A DNA stretch of 64,000 nt from positions 30,972 to 94,971 of the forward strand of contig JBBSDP010000014.1 of assembly GCA_038240605.1 (NCBI GenBank). The letters are read 5' to 3'. Both the position numbers and the translations under genes were made by a program. This DNA comes from JBBSDP01 sp038240605 (GTDB lineage Bacteria; Planctomycetota; Phycisphaerae; Tepidisphaerales; Tepidisphaeraceae). The notes under the pieces were generated by a model, which saw only the letters and a list, made by a program, of their open reading frames with translations, did no database searches and had not been told where the DNA came from. How positions within the stretch are numbered: the stretch's first letter is position 1; every line of letters starts with the position of its first letter. Positions 56,487 through 64,000 of this stretch are shown here, one piece after another.

Positions 56487-58166
56487 TTGTCGCTTGCACC
56501 TCCAATTCCAGCGCCACCGTCGGCGACGGTCTCCTCCGCGCAAGTCCAGGCGATTTCCAATCTGGCTCGCAATCGAGATGCGCTGGCGGGCAGTCAACCG
56601 CGTTTAGCCGCGCTGGGGAGCGCGGTCCCTGACGGATTGGAATGGGTATTTGCCCGGGATAGCGCGCTGTCAGCGCGCGATGCGCGCGGGAAATGGTGGA
56701 CAGGCTGCTCGCTGCCGCGCCGCGCGGCTCAGGCGATTTTCAAGCCTATGGATGCCGGCGGACGGGTCGCCTGCTTCCTGTTGCCGTTGCATGCGGCTCA
56801 GGTTCGTGTCGCGCTGCAAATCCTTCGGCCGGAACAGGCCGTTATCGCGCTATGCCCCGACGAAACTGCCCTGGCGGTGCTGCTTCACTGCGAAGAATTC
56901 TCCCACGATATTGCAGCACATCGGCTCTGGTTCGCCTGGGGTGAATCCTGGGCGCAGGAACTGGAACGATTGTTCGATGAGCGACCCGGCTTGGCCCTTC
57001 CGGCTCAGTTCATCCGCGCCAGCGCCGCTGATACCGGGCCAGCCGACGCGCTCATTCCGATAGCCCAGCCGATCTTTCACGCGGTGGCAGAGCGACGACT
57101 GCTTTCGGTCCGCCACACGCGTGAGACCTGGCAACGGTCGAGGACGGCCGCGTGCCGGACCTGCGTCGTCGCGCCATCTCATTTCCGGCTCTGGGATACG
57201 GCAGGGCCGACGCTCGCTGACACCCTCAGCGGCGCCGCCGGCCTCGAGGTGATCCGCTTCGACAGCGACGACCCGCTCTGCGCCTCTCCCGAAGCGCTCG
57301 CGACCGAGGCGGCCGGATGTGATGCGATCATCACGCCCGGGACAGCGCGGGGTGACCTGCCCGATATCGTGCCGCTCGAAATGCCGTGGGTAATGTGGGT
57401 TGTCGGCCCGAGGATTCCGGCCGCTTCGGCCGCTGGCCCGCGCGATGGACTGCTGCTCGCCGACGCGTCGTGGCTGCGCATGGCCGTCGAAGCGGGATGG
57501 CCGGCGGAACGCGTCGCAATCGCAGGCTGGCCTGCCCATGCACGGCTTACTTCAGATTCATCGACGGAGCCAGACCGCCCCCTGGCCCTGGTGGCAGATA
57601 CCCGTGTCATTCGCATCCCCGACGCAGTGGCCGAGTATTCCAGTCACCGGCTCCTCTGGGAATGTATTGAGGAAGAGCTTGGGTCCGATCCATTCCTTCT
57701 TCTGGAAGGCGCCGAAAGATATCTCATTGGCAGCATGCGCCGACTGCAAATCGGGGAAGAAGGATTTGACCGACGGCCGTTCCTCCAGTGCTTGATCGAG
57801 CCAGCCTACCAGCAAGCGCTGGCACGGCTGCTGCTCTTCGCCGGACTCCCGCTGAAATTGTGGGGCGCGGGATGGGAGTCGCTCGAAGAATTTAGTTCGT
57901 CGGCGGCAGGGATCGTCTCATCGCGCAGCGTGCTTGCCGACATCCTGCGTGGGTCGGCTGGCCTGATTCATGCCTGGCCCATTTCGCACGCCCATCCGAT
58001 CGAGGCGGTGCCCGCGCCAATCGCCCGGCCGGCACGTTCCGCGGCTGAAACCATCCGCCGTGCGCGGGCCCTGCTTTCCGGTGAGCCACCACGCCCTCAT
58101 ACCATTGCCGCACCGCTGGACGCCCAGCGCGTCACCACCCTGCTCGAGCGGCTCCGCGCTGAGTGA
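56487..58166 (+). CDS. Putative glycosyltransferase-like protein
   Basis: 559 aa from TTG 56487, with GGAGA 7 nt upstream. The N-terminal ~200 residues form an alpha/beta region (MDAGGRVACFLLPLHAAQVR, RPEQAVIALCPDETALAVLL). The middle has Rossmann-like segments (AACRTCVVAPSHFRLWDTAG, AAGCDAIITPGTARGDLP). The C-terminus (FAGLPLKLWGAGWESLEEF, SVLADILRGSAGLIHAWPIS) resembles the end of CgeB/GT1-type glycosyltransferases. No DxD is evident. It precedes a second glycosyltransferase on the same strand by 121 nt, which supports a glycosylation role. Low-certainty function. Confidence 0.7.
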   Translation: MSLAPPIPAPPSATVSSAQVQAISNLARNRDALAGSQPRLAALGSAVPDGLEWVFARDSALSARDARGKWWTGCSLPRRAAQAIFKPMDAGGRVACFLLPLHAAQVRVALQILRPEQAVIALCPDETALAVLLHCEEFSHDIAAHRLWFAWGESWAQELERLFDERPGLALPAQFIRASAADTGPADALIPIAQPIFHAVAERRLLSVRHTRETWQRSRTAACRTCVVAPSHFRLWDTAGPTLADTLSGAAGLEVIRFDSDDPLCASPEALATEAAGCDAIITPGTARGDLPDIVPLEMPWVMWVVGPRIPAASAAGPRDGLLLADASWLRMAVEAGWPAERVAIAGWPAHARLTSDSSTEPDRPLALVADTRVIRIPDAVAEYSSHRLLWECIEEELGSDPFLLLEGAERYLIGSMRRLQIGEEGFDRRPFLQCLIEPAYQQALARLLLFAGLPLKLWGAGWESLEEFSSSAAGIVSSRSVLADILRGSAGLIHAWPISHAHPIEAVPAPIARPARSAAETIRRARALLSGEPPRPHTIAAPLDAQRVTTLLERLRAE

Positions 58167-58287
58167 GGACGATCGCGTCAGTATTTAGGCCCGAATGGCA
58201 CTCATGCCGCCCGCGTCGCATGCCCGATAACTAGCACAAGTGCGCCGACGGCGGTGCTGAAGTCGTACGTATCGAAAGGAAGATGCC

Positions 58288-59952
58288 ATGGCCTCTCTGA
58301 TGGAACTTGTGGAGCGTGTCAACAAGGGTGAGATGATCGATTCCGAGCAGTTGGATGTCTACCAGGAATCCCCCAACAGCGCCGAGAAATTCCTCGCCCA
58401 TCACGCCTGTGCAATGCTCGACCTGCGCCGCGCCCACCAGCACATGCTCCAGAGCCTGGAGGCGATCGACTACAGCGACCAGAAGGTCCTCAACCAGTTC
58501 GTGAGCGTCAGCGGCTTCCTGGGCTTCACCGATCAGCGCGCCCAGCCGATGATTCGCTTCGGCAGCAGCGCCATCGCACGTCGCGAATACGCGCTGGGCG
58601 TCGAGGCGATCCAGAACGGCGTCTCCTACGATCTTCAGCACGGCGGCGCCTACACCGCCGACCGGGAAAACTGCCAGTTCGTCGCCACCCAGTACGACCG
58701 CGCCGCCCAGTGCGCCGGGTGGGAAGCACCGACCCCGGCCGAATGGAATAACAAGCAGACGCGCGTGGCGTGGATCGTCAGCGGCGTCGGCGATGACGAG
58801 GCGGGCGCCCGCACGATTCGCAGCCTGGCCAAGCACCATGATTCCAAGCGATTCCGTTTCCACGTCTATTCCACCGAGGCAGGCTGCCGCCGTGAGAAGC
58901 AGCAATTCGGCCAGAGCAGCTACAGCTCCCCCGCCGCCAAGCGCGGTGCGATGACGATGGAGGCTTGCACCCGGGCGAAGGTCCCCTGCTGGACGGCGCC
59001 GCTCGACGGCGACGCGATCAGCTCGGCGCGCGACCTGGCGGCTCAGCTCGTTAAGGATCGCATCGATGTGGCGTTCTTCGACGCAACGCAGGGCGATCCG
59101 ATCGCCGCCATGGTCGCCGACTGGGAGGTGGCGCGGGTGCGGGTGAACCTGTGCCGTCGCACGCCCCTCTACTCGGCCGGCATCAACTGCGTGACCTACT
59201 TCGACCAGGTTCGTTACGAGACAGACCGCGAGTTCTGGGATCGCCGCGGAACCGAGAGCCGGTTCATCCTCGAAGGAATTGACCTCGATGAGGAGTTCGG
59301 CGCCGCACCGCAGCGCTCGTCCTACGGGATCCCCGAACAGGCGATGGTCCTCGCGACGGCAGGCCAGGACCTGGACCGCACCCTCTCCGAGCAATTTGTC
59401 GAGACGATCGTCAACGTGCTCCGCGCCCATCCGCACGCCGTCTATCTGCTGATCGGCGATGGAGAGCTGGCGTGGCAGAAGCGGAAATTTGAATCGGCGG
59501 GCGTCGGCAAGCGCGTCGGCTATGCCGGACGCCGCAAGGACCTGCCGGGCTTCCTGCGCATCGCGGACCTGTACCTGGCCGAATTCCCCGGGGCCGGGGC
59601 CGGCGGCGTCCTGCAGGCGATGGCGGTCGAGCTGCCGATCGTCGCGATGCGCTGGGGCGATTCGGCGGAACATTCCCAGGCGGCGGCGTTCGTCGGCAGC
59701 GAGTGCACGATCAGCGCCCGCGACCCGGGCGCCTACATCGAGCGCGTCAGCAAGATCATCCGCGACTCCGCGTACCGCCAGAAGCTGGGCAAGATGATGC
59801 GCTCGCGCGTCGAGCAGCACTTCGCGTACAACCAGACGGCTCGCCACGTCGAGCAGTTATGCGATCAATTGATCCAGCAGCGAAGCGAATCATCGCTGGT
59901 GCAGATCTGTGACGACAGCGAACGCCGTGAACCCCTGGCTGACGTTGCCTGA
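58288..59952 (+). CDS. Glycosyltransferase with N-terminal helical domain
   Basis: 554 aa. ATG 58288 has AAAGGA 7-9 nt upstream. Residues 1-150 are helical (LMELVERVNKGEMIDSEQLD...), possibly TPR-like; 155-320 give the first Rossmann domain (TRVAWIVSGVGDDEAGARTI); 325-545 are the second, with LLIGDGELAWQKRKFESAGV, GYAGRRKDLPGFLRIADLYL, EFPGAGAGGVLQAMAVELPIVAMRWGD as the GT-B donor-binding region. It resembles GT4/GT41-type enzymes; the helical front end recalls SPINDLY/O-GlcNAc transferases. Acceptor and sugar unknown; probably paired with the upstream gene. Confidence 0.85.
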   Translation: MASLMELVERVNKGEMIDSEQLDVYQESPNSAEKFLAHHACAMLDLRRAHQHMLQSLEAIDYSDQKVLNQFVSVSGFLGFTDQRAQPMIRFGSSAIARREYALGVEAIQNGVSYDLQHGGAYTADRENCQFVATQYDRAAQCAGWEAPTPAEWNNKQTRVAWIVSGVGDDEAGARTIRSLAKHHDSKRFRFHVYSTEAGCRREKQQFGQSSYSSPAAKRGAMTMEACTRAKVPCWTAPLDGDAISSARDLAAQLVKDRIDVAFFDATQGDPIAAMVADWEVARVRVNLCRRTPLYSAGINCVTYFDQVRYETDREFWDRRGTESRFILEGIDLDEEFGAAPQRSSYGIPEQAMVLATAGQDLDRTLSEQFVETIVNVLRAHPHAVYLLIGDGELAWQKRKFESAGVGKRVGYAGRRKDLPGFLRIADLYLAEFPGAGAGGVLQAMAVELPIVAMRWGDSAEHSQAAAFVGSECTISARDPGAYIERVSKIIRDSAYRQKLGKMMRSRVEQHFAYNQTARHVEQLCDQLIQQRSESSLVQICDDSERREPLADVA

Positions 59953-60014
59953 TTTGAGCAATCGCCGATCGGCGGCCTGCACGGCTCACGTCGCGGGCGG
60001 ACCGCCCGTATGCG

Positions 60015-60926
60015 TCACGGCTCATCGACGTCGGCCGGCATCGACTTCGAGGTGGTCGTTCCGACGGACCGCGCCGCAGCGGCGTCTACCCAGCCGCAGA
60101 CCGGCTCGCGGGTGCCGCGCGTTGCCAACTCCTCGATTCCGCCCGCGACGCACGACCAACCCGTCGAAAAGAGCACCCGCCCGCGCGGAGCAGTCGTGGT
60201 GGCGACGGCGGAACCTGGCGGCAGGATGCGGACGAACGGGGTGAATCCGTCAAACCATCCCGTGTTGCCTTGAACGAGCCTGCCCTCGCCGAACCCCCGG
60301 CCGAACGTCCCCGCCGCCACGATCGGCAGCGATCCACTATTCCGCCAGAATTCGATCAGGCTTGCCAGGTCGTCCTCCCCCCCATTCCTCTCGGAGCGTG
60401 CACTGACGCACGCGAGGAGAAATTTGTCGCCATCGATCACCGAGACGGCATGAACGCCGAAGATCCCCACGGGGGATCGCAGCGGGCCCGCGTCGTACAG
60501 CGGATATTTCGAGAGCAGGCACGTGCCGGACGTTGACTGCCCATCCCCGGCAACTTGCAAAGGCCCAAAGAGCTGCGCGATGTAACTCTGTTGCATGTGG
60601 ACCGCCGCAGCGAGCGGCGCCACGTCCGGCTGCTCGATGTGTTCCACGAACAAATAGTCCGGCCGAAGGGATGCGAGGCGCTCCATCATCGGCCCATTCG
60701 AGATATGCGTCGCCGCGGCGTCCACCCAGGCAAAACGGAGTCGCCGTTCCGGAACCTTCGCGGTGGCGTGATCGGGCGCGGGGAGATTCGCCGGCGCGGC
60801 CGAACGCCGCAAGCCATAAAGGAGAAACGTGCCGAAGAGCACCAGCGCGAAGCAGGTAACGACGCGCTGCCAAGTCGGGGGAACGGCGGCGTGGTCGGGC
60901 GCGGACGCGGGGCGAGGTAGTTCCAT
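60015..60926 (-). CDS. Membrane-anchored EEP-fold (endonuclease/exonuclease/phosphatase-like) protein
   Basis: 303 aa. One N-terminal transmembrane helix (~24-42, VTCFALVLFGTFLLYGL) is followed by an EEP-like domain: LRFAWVDAAATHI, LRPDYLFVEHIEQPDV, GTCLLSKYPLYDAGP, FLLACVSARSERN and LPIVAAGTFGRGFGEG. The usual catalytic GDFN is replaced by AGTFGRG and the terminal SDH by STGW, so the protein is probably catalytically inactive or a distant relative. TATAAT lies 11 nt upstream. Divergent from the DUF502 gene. Confidence 0.7.
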   Translation of the reverse strand: MELPRPASAPDHAAVPPTWQRVVTCFALVLFGTFLLYGLRRSAAPANLPAPDHATAKVPERRLRFAWVDAAATHISNGPMMERLASLRPDYLFVEHIEQPDVAPLAAAVHMQQSYIAQLFGPLQVAGDGQSTSGTCLLSKYPLYDAGPLRSPVGIFGVHAVSVIDGDKFLLACVSARSERNGGEDDLASLIEFWRNSGSLPIVAAGTFGRGFGEGRLVQGNTGWFDGFTPFVRILPPGSAVATTTAPRGRVLFSTGWSCVAGGIEELATRGTREPVCGWVDAAAARSVGTTTSKSMPADVDEP

Positions 60927-60937
60927 CGTGGGCGGGG

Positions 60938-60943
60938 ATTATA
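60938..60943 (-). promoter_or_regulatory. Putative -10 box of the EEP-fold gene
   Basis: A perfect TATAAT on the minus strand, 11 nt before the ATG; predicted leader is only 3-5 nt and no Shine-Dalgarno fits. Confidence 0.45.
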
Positions 60944-60998
60944 CGCGCCCGCGCCTTGGCGGAAGGGGCGGGCGCGGCAAGAATGACGCGCGAGCATC

Positions 60999-61652
60999 AT
61001 GTTGAAGTTTCAAACGCACTTTCGCAACACGTTCCTCGCCGGCATCTTCGCCGCGATCCCGGTCGCGGTGACGGTCTTCATCGTCTGGTGGGTGGAATCC
61101 AGGACGCGTCCGATCTCGCATTGGCTGCTGGGCCGGGAGATTCCGTTCGTGGGCGTGGGGATCGCCCTGCTCGCGATCTACGCGTCGGGACTGATTGCCA
61201 CGACCCTGGTCGGCAAGTTCGTGCTGCGCGGAATCGACCTATCGCTCAAACGGCTCCCGGTGATCCGCCAGGTCTATAACGGCTGGAAGCAGGTCGCCCT
61301 CACGCCCGGCGGCACCGAAGGGATCTTTTCCAAAGTGGCACTGATCCCCGATGAAGCGGGTCAAACGCTGCTCCTCGGTTTCACCAGCGGCCGGCCCCTG
61401 GATGACCAACCCAACGTGCTCTGCGTGTTCGTGCCGGCGTCGCCGAACCCGGTCAACGGCCGGCTCTACTTCGTCCGCCGTGAGACCTGCCAATTGGTCG
61501 AGCTGAGCACCGAGGAGGCGTTCAAGATCATCCTGTCCACCGGCAATTACGTGCCGCGGGAAATTGGAGCGGCGGCGGCGGCGCACTTCGCGCTGACCGA
61601 TCCCCTGCCGCATAAGACGGATGGGGATGCAGCAATCGCGGCCAACAAATAG
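60999..61652 (+). CDS. DUF502 membrane protein
   Basis: 217 aa with two transmembrane helices (TFLAGIFAAIPVAVTVFIVWWV and GVGIALLAIYASGLIATTLV) and a soluble C-terminal domain with LKRLPVIRQVYNGWKQV, ALIPDEAGQTLLLGFTSG, NVLCVFVPASPNPVNGRLYFV and a KIILSTGNYVP end. This is the DUF502 pattern (membrane-trafficking-like COV family in plants); bacterial function is unknown. Monocistronic as far as can be seen. Confidence 0.93.
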   Translation: MLKFQTHFRNTFLAGIFAAIPVAVTVFIVWWVESRTRPISHWLLGREIPFVGVGIALLAIYASGLIATTLVGKFVLRGIDLSLKRLPVIRQVYNGWKQVALTPGGTEGIFSKVALIPDEAGQTLLLGFTSGRPLDDQPNVLCVFVPASPNPVNGRLYFVRRETCQLVELSTEEAFKIILSTGNYVPREIGAAAAAHFALTDPLPHKTDGDAAIAANK

Positions 61653-61734
61653 GCAGCCGGGGAACTCTTTTCACCATCGATTCCCCGACAATGTTGGGTG
61701 GCGAGGATTGAACCCTGGCGCTCTTCGATCGCCT

Positions 61735-62136
61735 ACCGCTGTCGAAATAAATGTCGGTCTGGGTGCAGGTAGCGGCAGGCGTCTCGGTGATCCGCCGGCC
61801 GTTGGCGTCGTAGTCGTAAGTCGTGAGCAGCGTCGGGGCGGCCGCCTTCATCACAACCGCTCGGTTCCAGGCGTCAAAGGCATACGTCTGGCCCTTGTCG
61901 TCGGTCGTCGTGTTTCCATTGTTGTCAAACGTCAGTGCCTGCGCGCCGACGACCGTGGTCTGGTTCCGGCTGTTGTTGCTCCGTGTCGTGGTCGTGCTGT
62001 TGGCGGTGGAACTGCTCCAGTTGCCAAGCGTGTCGAGGCCACTGCCTTCAAAGAAATAGGTGACTGTCCCTAGTATGTCTCGCCGATCGTCATGCCTGAG
62101 CGAGGCGGTACCGCCGTTATTCTGCGTAAACGCCAC
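61735..62136 (-). pseudogene. RHS-repeat protein remnant
   Basis: A minus-strand stretch of about 110 codons encodes typical RHS/YD repeats (GLDTLGNWSSSTANSTTTTR, NNGNTTTDDKGQTYAFDAWN, TTYDYDANGRRITETPA, TDIYFDS). Similarity starts at about 62057, exactly at a REP-like half-site (62058-62076), and ends near 61738, after which the frame runs into unrelated sequence. There is no N-terminal region, core or toxin tip. It is a broken fragment of a large polymorphic RHS gene. Confidence 0.8.
62058..62076 (+). repeat. REP-like half-site
   Basis: AGGTGACTGTCCCTAGTAT is the exact reverse complement of the left arm of the palindrome at 63195-63248, about 1.1 kb away. It sits at the upstream breakpoint of the RHS remnant. 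Confidence 0.75.
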
Positions 62137-62269
62137 TTTGGTGGTGTCACTTCACCGTCGATAGTCTATATAGCGAAGGCGGTGCCAGCCCCGTTGCCGG
62201 GGGTTGAAACCAACGCCAGCCGTGCCGGGGAATAGAGGAAAATTCTGACGGAATTTCGACTGAATTTTG

Positions 62270-62297
62270 TTGACAATCACGGGATGTACATTATGAT
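62270..62297 (+). promoter_or_regulatory. Sigma-70-type promoter of the PEP-CTERM gene
   Basis: TTGACA (62270-62275), a 16-nt spacer and TATGAT (62292-62297) form a near-consensus promoter, the best in the window. It would give a leader of about 40 nt containing AGGAG before the ATG. Confidence 0.75.
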
Positions 62298-62342
62298 TCT
62301 CGCTTCGTGATCCCATTCAGGTCCAGAAACATAGGAGAAATG

Positions 62343-62987
62343 ATGCGTCATCTAATTTTAGCCGGGCTTGGGTCGTTGCTCGCCTTTGCGAGTGTTTCTC
62401 GAGCCGACGTTTTGGCTTATTCCAGCTTGCCTAATCAGGCTCCGAATCAATCCTACGGCAGCAGCTTCGGAATGGACTTTGTACCGACCACCAACGTCAG
62501 CGTGACGGAACTTGGACTTTACAGCGGATTGTTGGGCGGTGGCACGGGAACAGGCTTCGCCGGCGACGACTTTGCCACGCTCTTCGACAGCTCCGGCAAC
62601 GTACTGGCGCAGCTCGAATTCGGCAACGGCACCGGAAATGGGACGCTTGTGGCGGGCACTTCCGATTACGTCAAATCGCTTTCGACGCCGGTAACGCTGA
62701 CCGTCGGAAACACGTATACGATCGCGGCATATTACACCGGAGGTGTCGACCAACTCGCCAACGCATCGCAACCTCCGCCCGCTGAGACGGGCGCGCCCGT
62801 CATTTCGTACGTCGGAAGTGGACGATACGCGCAAAACGGCACTCCGAACACGTATCCGACCACCATCGATGGCGGCCCTGCCAACCGCTACAACGGCCCG
62901 ACGTTCGCCTTCACTCCCGAGCCGGCATCGATCGGCTTGATCGGCCTCGGCGGCTTGGGCCTCCTGGCCCGCCGTCGCCGTGCCTGA
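62343..62987 (+). CDS. PEP-CTERM exported protein
   Basis: 214 aa. AGGAG sits 5 nt before ATG 62343 (ATG 62340 is adjacent). A Sec signal peptide (RHLILAGLGSLLAFASVSRA) leads a mature beta-rich domain with Gly/Thr/Asn-rich stretches (GTGTGFAGDDFATLFDSSGN, VTLTVGNTYTIAAYYTGG). The C-terminus has the complete sorting signal: TPEPASIGLIGLGGLGLL then ARRRRA. Such proteins are processed by exosortase and reach the cell surface or exopolysaccharide. No exosortase is in the window. The gene has its own promoter and terminator. Confidence 0.92.
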   Translation: MRHLILAGLGSLLAFASVSRADVLAYSSLPNQAPNQSYGSSFGMDFVPTTNVSVTELGLYSGLLGGGTGTGFAGDDFATLFDSSGNVLAQLEFGNGTGNGTLVAGTSDYVKSLSTPVTLTVGNTYTIAAYYTGGVDQLANASQPPPAETGAPVISYVGSGRYAQNGTPNTYPTTIDGGPANRYNGPTFAFTPEPASIGLIGLGGLGLLARRRRA

Positions 62988-63016
62988 TGCGGATAGCCGG
63001 CCCCTCCAATTCTTCA

Positions 63017-63051
63017 GCCCCCGGTCGCCCTGAGCGCCGGAGGCTTTTTTT
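63017..63051 (+). terminator. Rho-independent terminator of the PEP-CTERM gene
   Basis: GCCCCCGG (63017-63024) pairs with CCGGAGGC (63037-63044), one mismatch, 12-nt loop, followed directly by seven T (63045-63051), 30 nt after the stop codon. Confidence 0.85.
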
Positions 63052-63108
63052 ATCATCGATCTCTGCAAATTCCGGCGCCCGAGGCGCGGGACAGATTCGG
63101 CGAAAGCT

Positions 63109-63180
63109 CCAGCCCCCTCTCCCAGTACTCTGGGCGAAGCGAGCGGAAAAGGTGACTGCCCGCGAGCGAGTTAGGGTGCG
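63109..63180. repeat. Degenerate intergenic repeat
   Basis: Contains AGCCCCCTCTCCCAGTACT followed by CTGGG, a GGTGACTGCCC segment and GAGTTAGGGTGCGG. I recall CCCTCTCCC...TTAGGGTGAGG strings as dispersed intergenic repeats in several bacterial phyla. Here the copy is imperfect and carries a partial REP-like GGTGACTG. Confidence 0.5.
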
Positions 63181-63194
63181 GCTATTTCGGAAGA

Positions 63195-63248
63195 ATACTA
63201 GGGACAGTCACCTGTTATTGCCAATTAACAGGTGACTGTCCCCAGTAT
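63195..63248. repeat. REP-like long palindrome
   Basis: A 23-nt arm at 63195-63217 and its reverse complement at 63226-63248 match at 22 of 23 positions around an 8-nt loop. The sequence (GGGACAGTCACCTGTTA / TAACAGGTGACTGTCCC) is of the kind seen with RAYT/Y1-type transposases, none of which is in the window. The remainder of the 63052-63326 interval shows nothing further. Confidence 0.8.
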
Positions 63249-63326
63249 CTTGTAAAAAACGTAATCCGGTGACTGATCATACAATTGAGTATTTAAGCAA
63301 TTGTTGCTGCTGCGCTTTCCACTCTT

Positions 63327-63527
63327 CTACCTAGCAACATATATCACTATTCCTCCCCCTACTGCGGTAGCAGTTCCATAAATCTCCGGCGTACCAATAT
63401 ATGCGGGCGCGATCTCGTGAAAGATCCCTGCAAACCCAGTGTCAATGATCCCCGGCGAACATTCAATGCACAGAAACCCCGTTCGTAAAGCTGGCGATGT
63501 AAGCAGTGAAACATCAATGTACTTCAT
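63327..63527 (-). CDS. Small orphan protein, coupled to the upstream ORF
   Basis: 66 aa from ATG 63527 (MKYIDVSLLTSPALRTGFLC..., ending TATAVGGGIVIYVAR), overlapping the upstream stop by ATGA. A hydrophobic Gly-rich C-terminus is the only feature. Base composition is markedly less GC-rich than most of the window, suggesting transfer. Family not recognised; it might be a fragment. Confidence 0.45.
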   Translation of the reverse strand: MKYIDVSLLTSPALRTGFLCIECSPGIIDTGFAGIFHEIAPAYIGTPEIYGTATAVGGGIVIYVAR

Positions 63528-63952
63528 AATCGCGGGAACTCCCAAATGGACGTCCGCTGACCACCAACGTAACAGGTGATACCATTGCAGATTGCTAACT
63601 TGTCATTCGTTCGTGCTACTTCGGCAATTTGTCGATCCTTAACGGAGCCAGAAAGCCATACTCTCCGAAGTGATGACGAACTACTAAGGGGCGACAAATC
63701 CGTCGCGGTGACCTCCATCCCGGTGATTGTTAGCGACTTGAGAAAGTGGCAGTCACGGACAAATTCGAAGTTATCGATTAATCCCTGATTAATGAGTTCG
63801 ACGGCACGCAATCCAACAACCAATCCAAGCGTTTTAAGATCGATCCGGTGGCACCGTTCCAGAGGTATAACCGAAAGTCGTGGATTGCTGGCGTCTGAAT
63901 AAAAGCGGCGTACCTTCGGTGAATCGTGACAAAACGTTTCACCACGTCCCAC
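63524..63952 (-). CDS. Orphan protein with leucine-rich-repeat-like segment
   Basis: 142 aa from GTG 63952; an in-frame stop lies a few codons upstream. The middle (GLVVGLRAVELINQGLIDNF, ...FLKSLTITGMEVTATDLSPL, LRRVWLSGSVKDRQIAEVA) has LRR-like periodicity. No signal peptide. It could be a small immunity-type or cargo gene in the RHS/REP accessory tail, or the remnant of a longer gene. Function unknown. Confidence 0.5.
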   Translation of the reverse strand: MGRGETFCHDSPKVRRFYSDASNPRLSVIPLERCHRIDLKTLGLVVGLRAVELINQGLIDNFEFVRDCHFLKSLTITGMEVTATDLSPLSSSSSLRRVWLSGSVKDRQIAEVARTNDKLAICNGITCYVGGQRTSIWEFPRL

Positions 63953-64000
63953 GCGGGACAGAAAGGATACGCCTCATGGACAGTAACGCATTTCAGCTTC

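Noticed and set aside
61690..61730. tRNA-like T-arm on the minus strand (GGTTCAATCC followed by GCCACCC)
   Set aside because: The T-stem pairs poorly, and no anticodon arm, D-arm or matching acceptor strand was found, so there is not enough for a tRNA or an att remnant.

Overview
This 64 kb window is GC-rich chromosomal DNA from a member of the Planctomycetota, most likely a Phycisphaerae/Tepidisphaerales-type lineage. The lineage call rests on gene content: a DUF1501 / PSD1-cytochrome (DUF1549+DUF1553) pair, a TIGR04137-like 'small basic protein', a DUF4159 protein with ExbB/ExbD, a PEP-CTERM exported protein, very large secreted TPR proteins and a WXG100/FtsK-type locus. No rRNA, tRNA, CRISPR array or intact transposase was found.

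Layout. 0-3.2 kb: hisD (minus), then the small basic protein and an aminotransferase (plus). 3.2-5.6 kb: cydB/cydA with an ATGA overlap and a short-Q-loop CydA. 5.7-21.3 kb: eight minus-strand genes encoding a 2579-aa TPR/beta-domain protein, two more exported TPR proteins, ExbB, two ExbDs, a one-helix membrane protein and a DUF4159 protein, probably one proton-motive-force-driven envelope system. 21.5-27.5 kb: a 2021-aa secreted propeller protein. 27.6-30.4 kb: a bufferin-type RiPP operon (Cys-rich precursor, DUF692 enzyme, DUF2063 partner, DoxX) with a perfect hairpin after the precursor gene. 30.8-39.6 kb: mostly housekeeping genes (GH63-like glucosidase, moaC, ruvX, manC, DUF2892, DUF3179, pgl, spoVR). 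39.6-45.7 kb: a compact type VII secretion-like locus with two WXG-like helical hairpins, a 371-aa unknown protein and a 1332-aa three-module FtsK/EccC-like ATPase. 46-61.7 kb: DHH phosphoesterase, asparaginase-type hydrolase, DUF1501 and PSD1 proteins, a frameshifted gene, pabB, two glycosyltransferase-like proteins, a degenerate EEP-fold protein and DUF502. 61.7-64 kb: an accessory tail with an RHS remnant, REP-like palindromes, a PEP-CTERM gene with clear promoter and terminator, and an ATGA-coupled pair of orphan genes at lower GC.

The strongest candidates for undescribed biology are (i) the WXG/EccC-like locus, which lacks recognisable EccB/D/E, MycP or EssA/B partners, (ii) the giant-TPR/ExbB-ExbD/DUF4159 envelope machine and (iii) the planctomycete bufferin operon with a duplicated Cys motif. 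A recurring feature is a -10 box 6-11 nt upstream of the start codon with no Shine-Dalgarno, suggesting leaderless mRNAs for several housekeeping genes (hisD, moaC, manC, DUF2892, DUF3179, DHH, EEP). All functions are read from motifs and remembered family knowledge; no database search was run.
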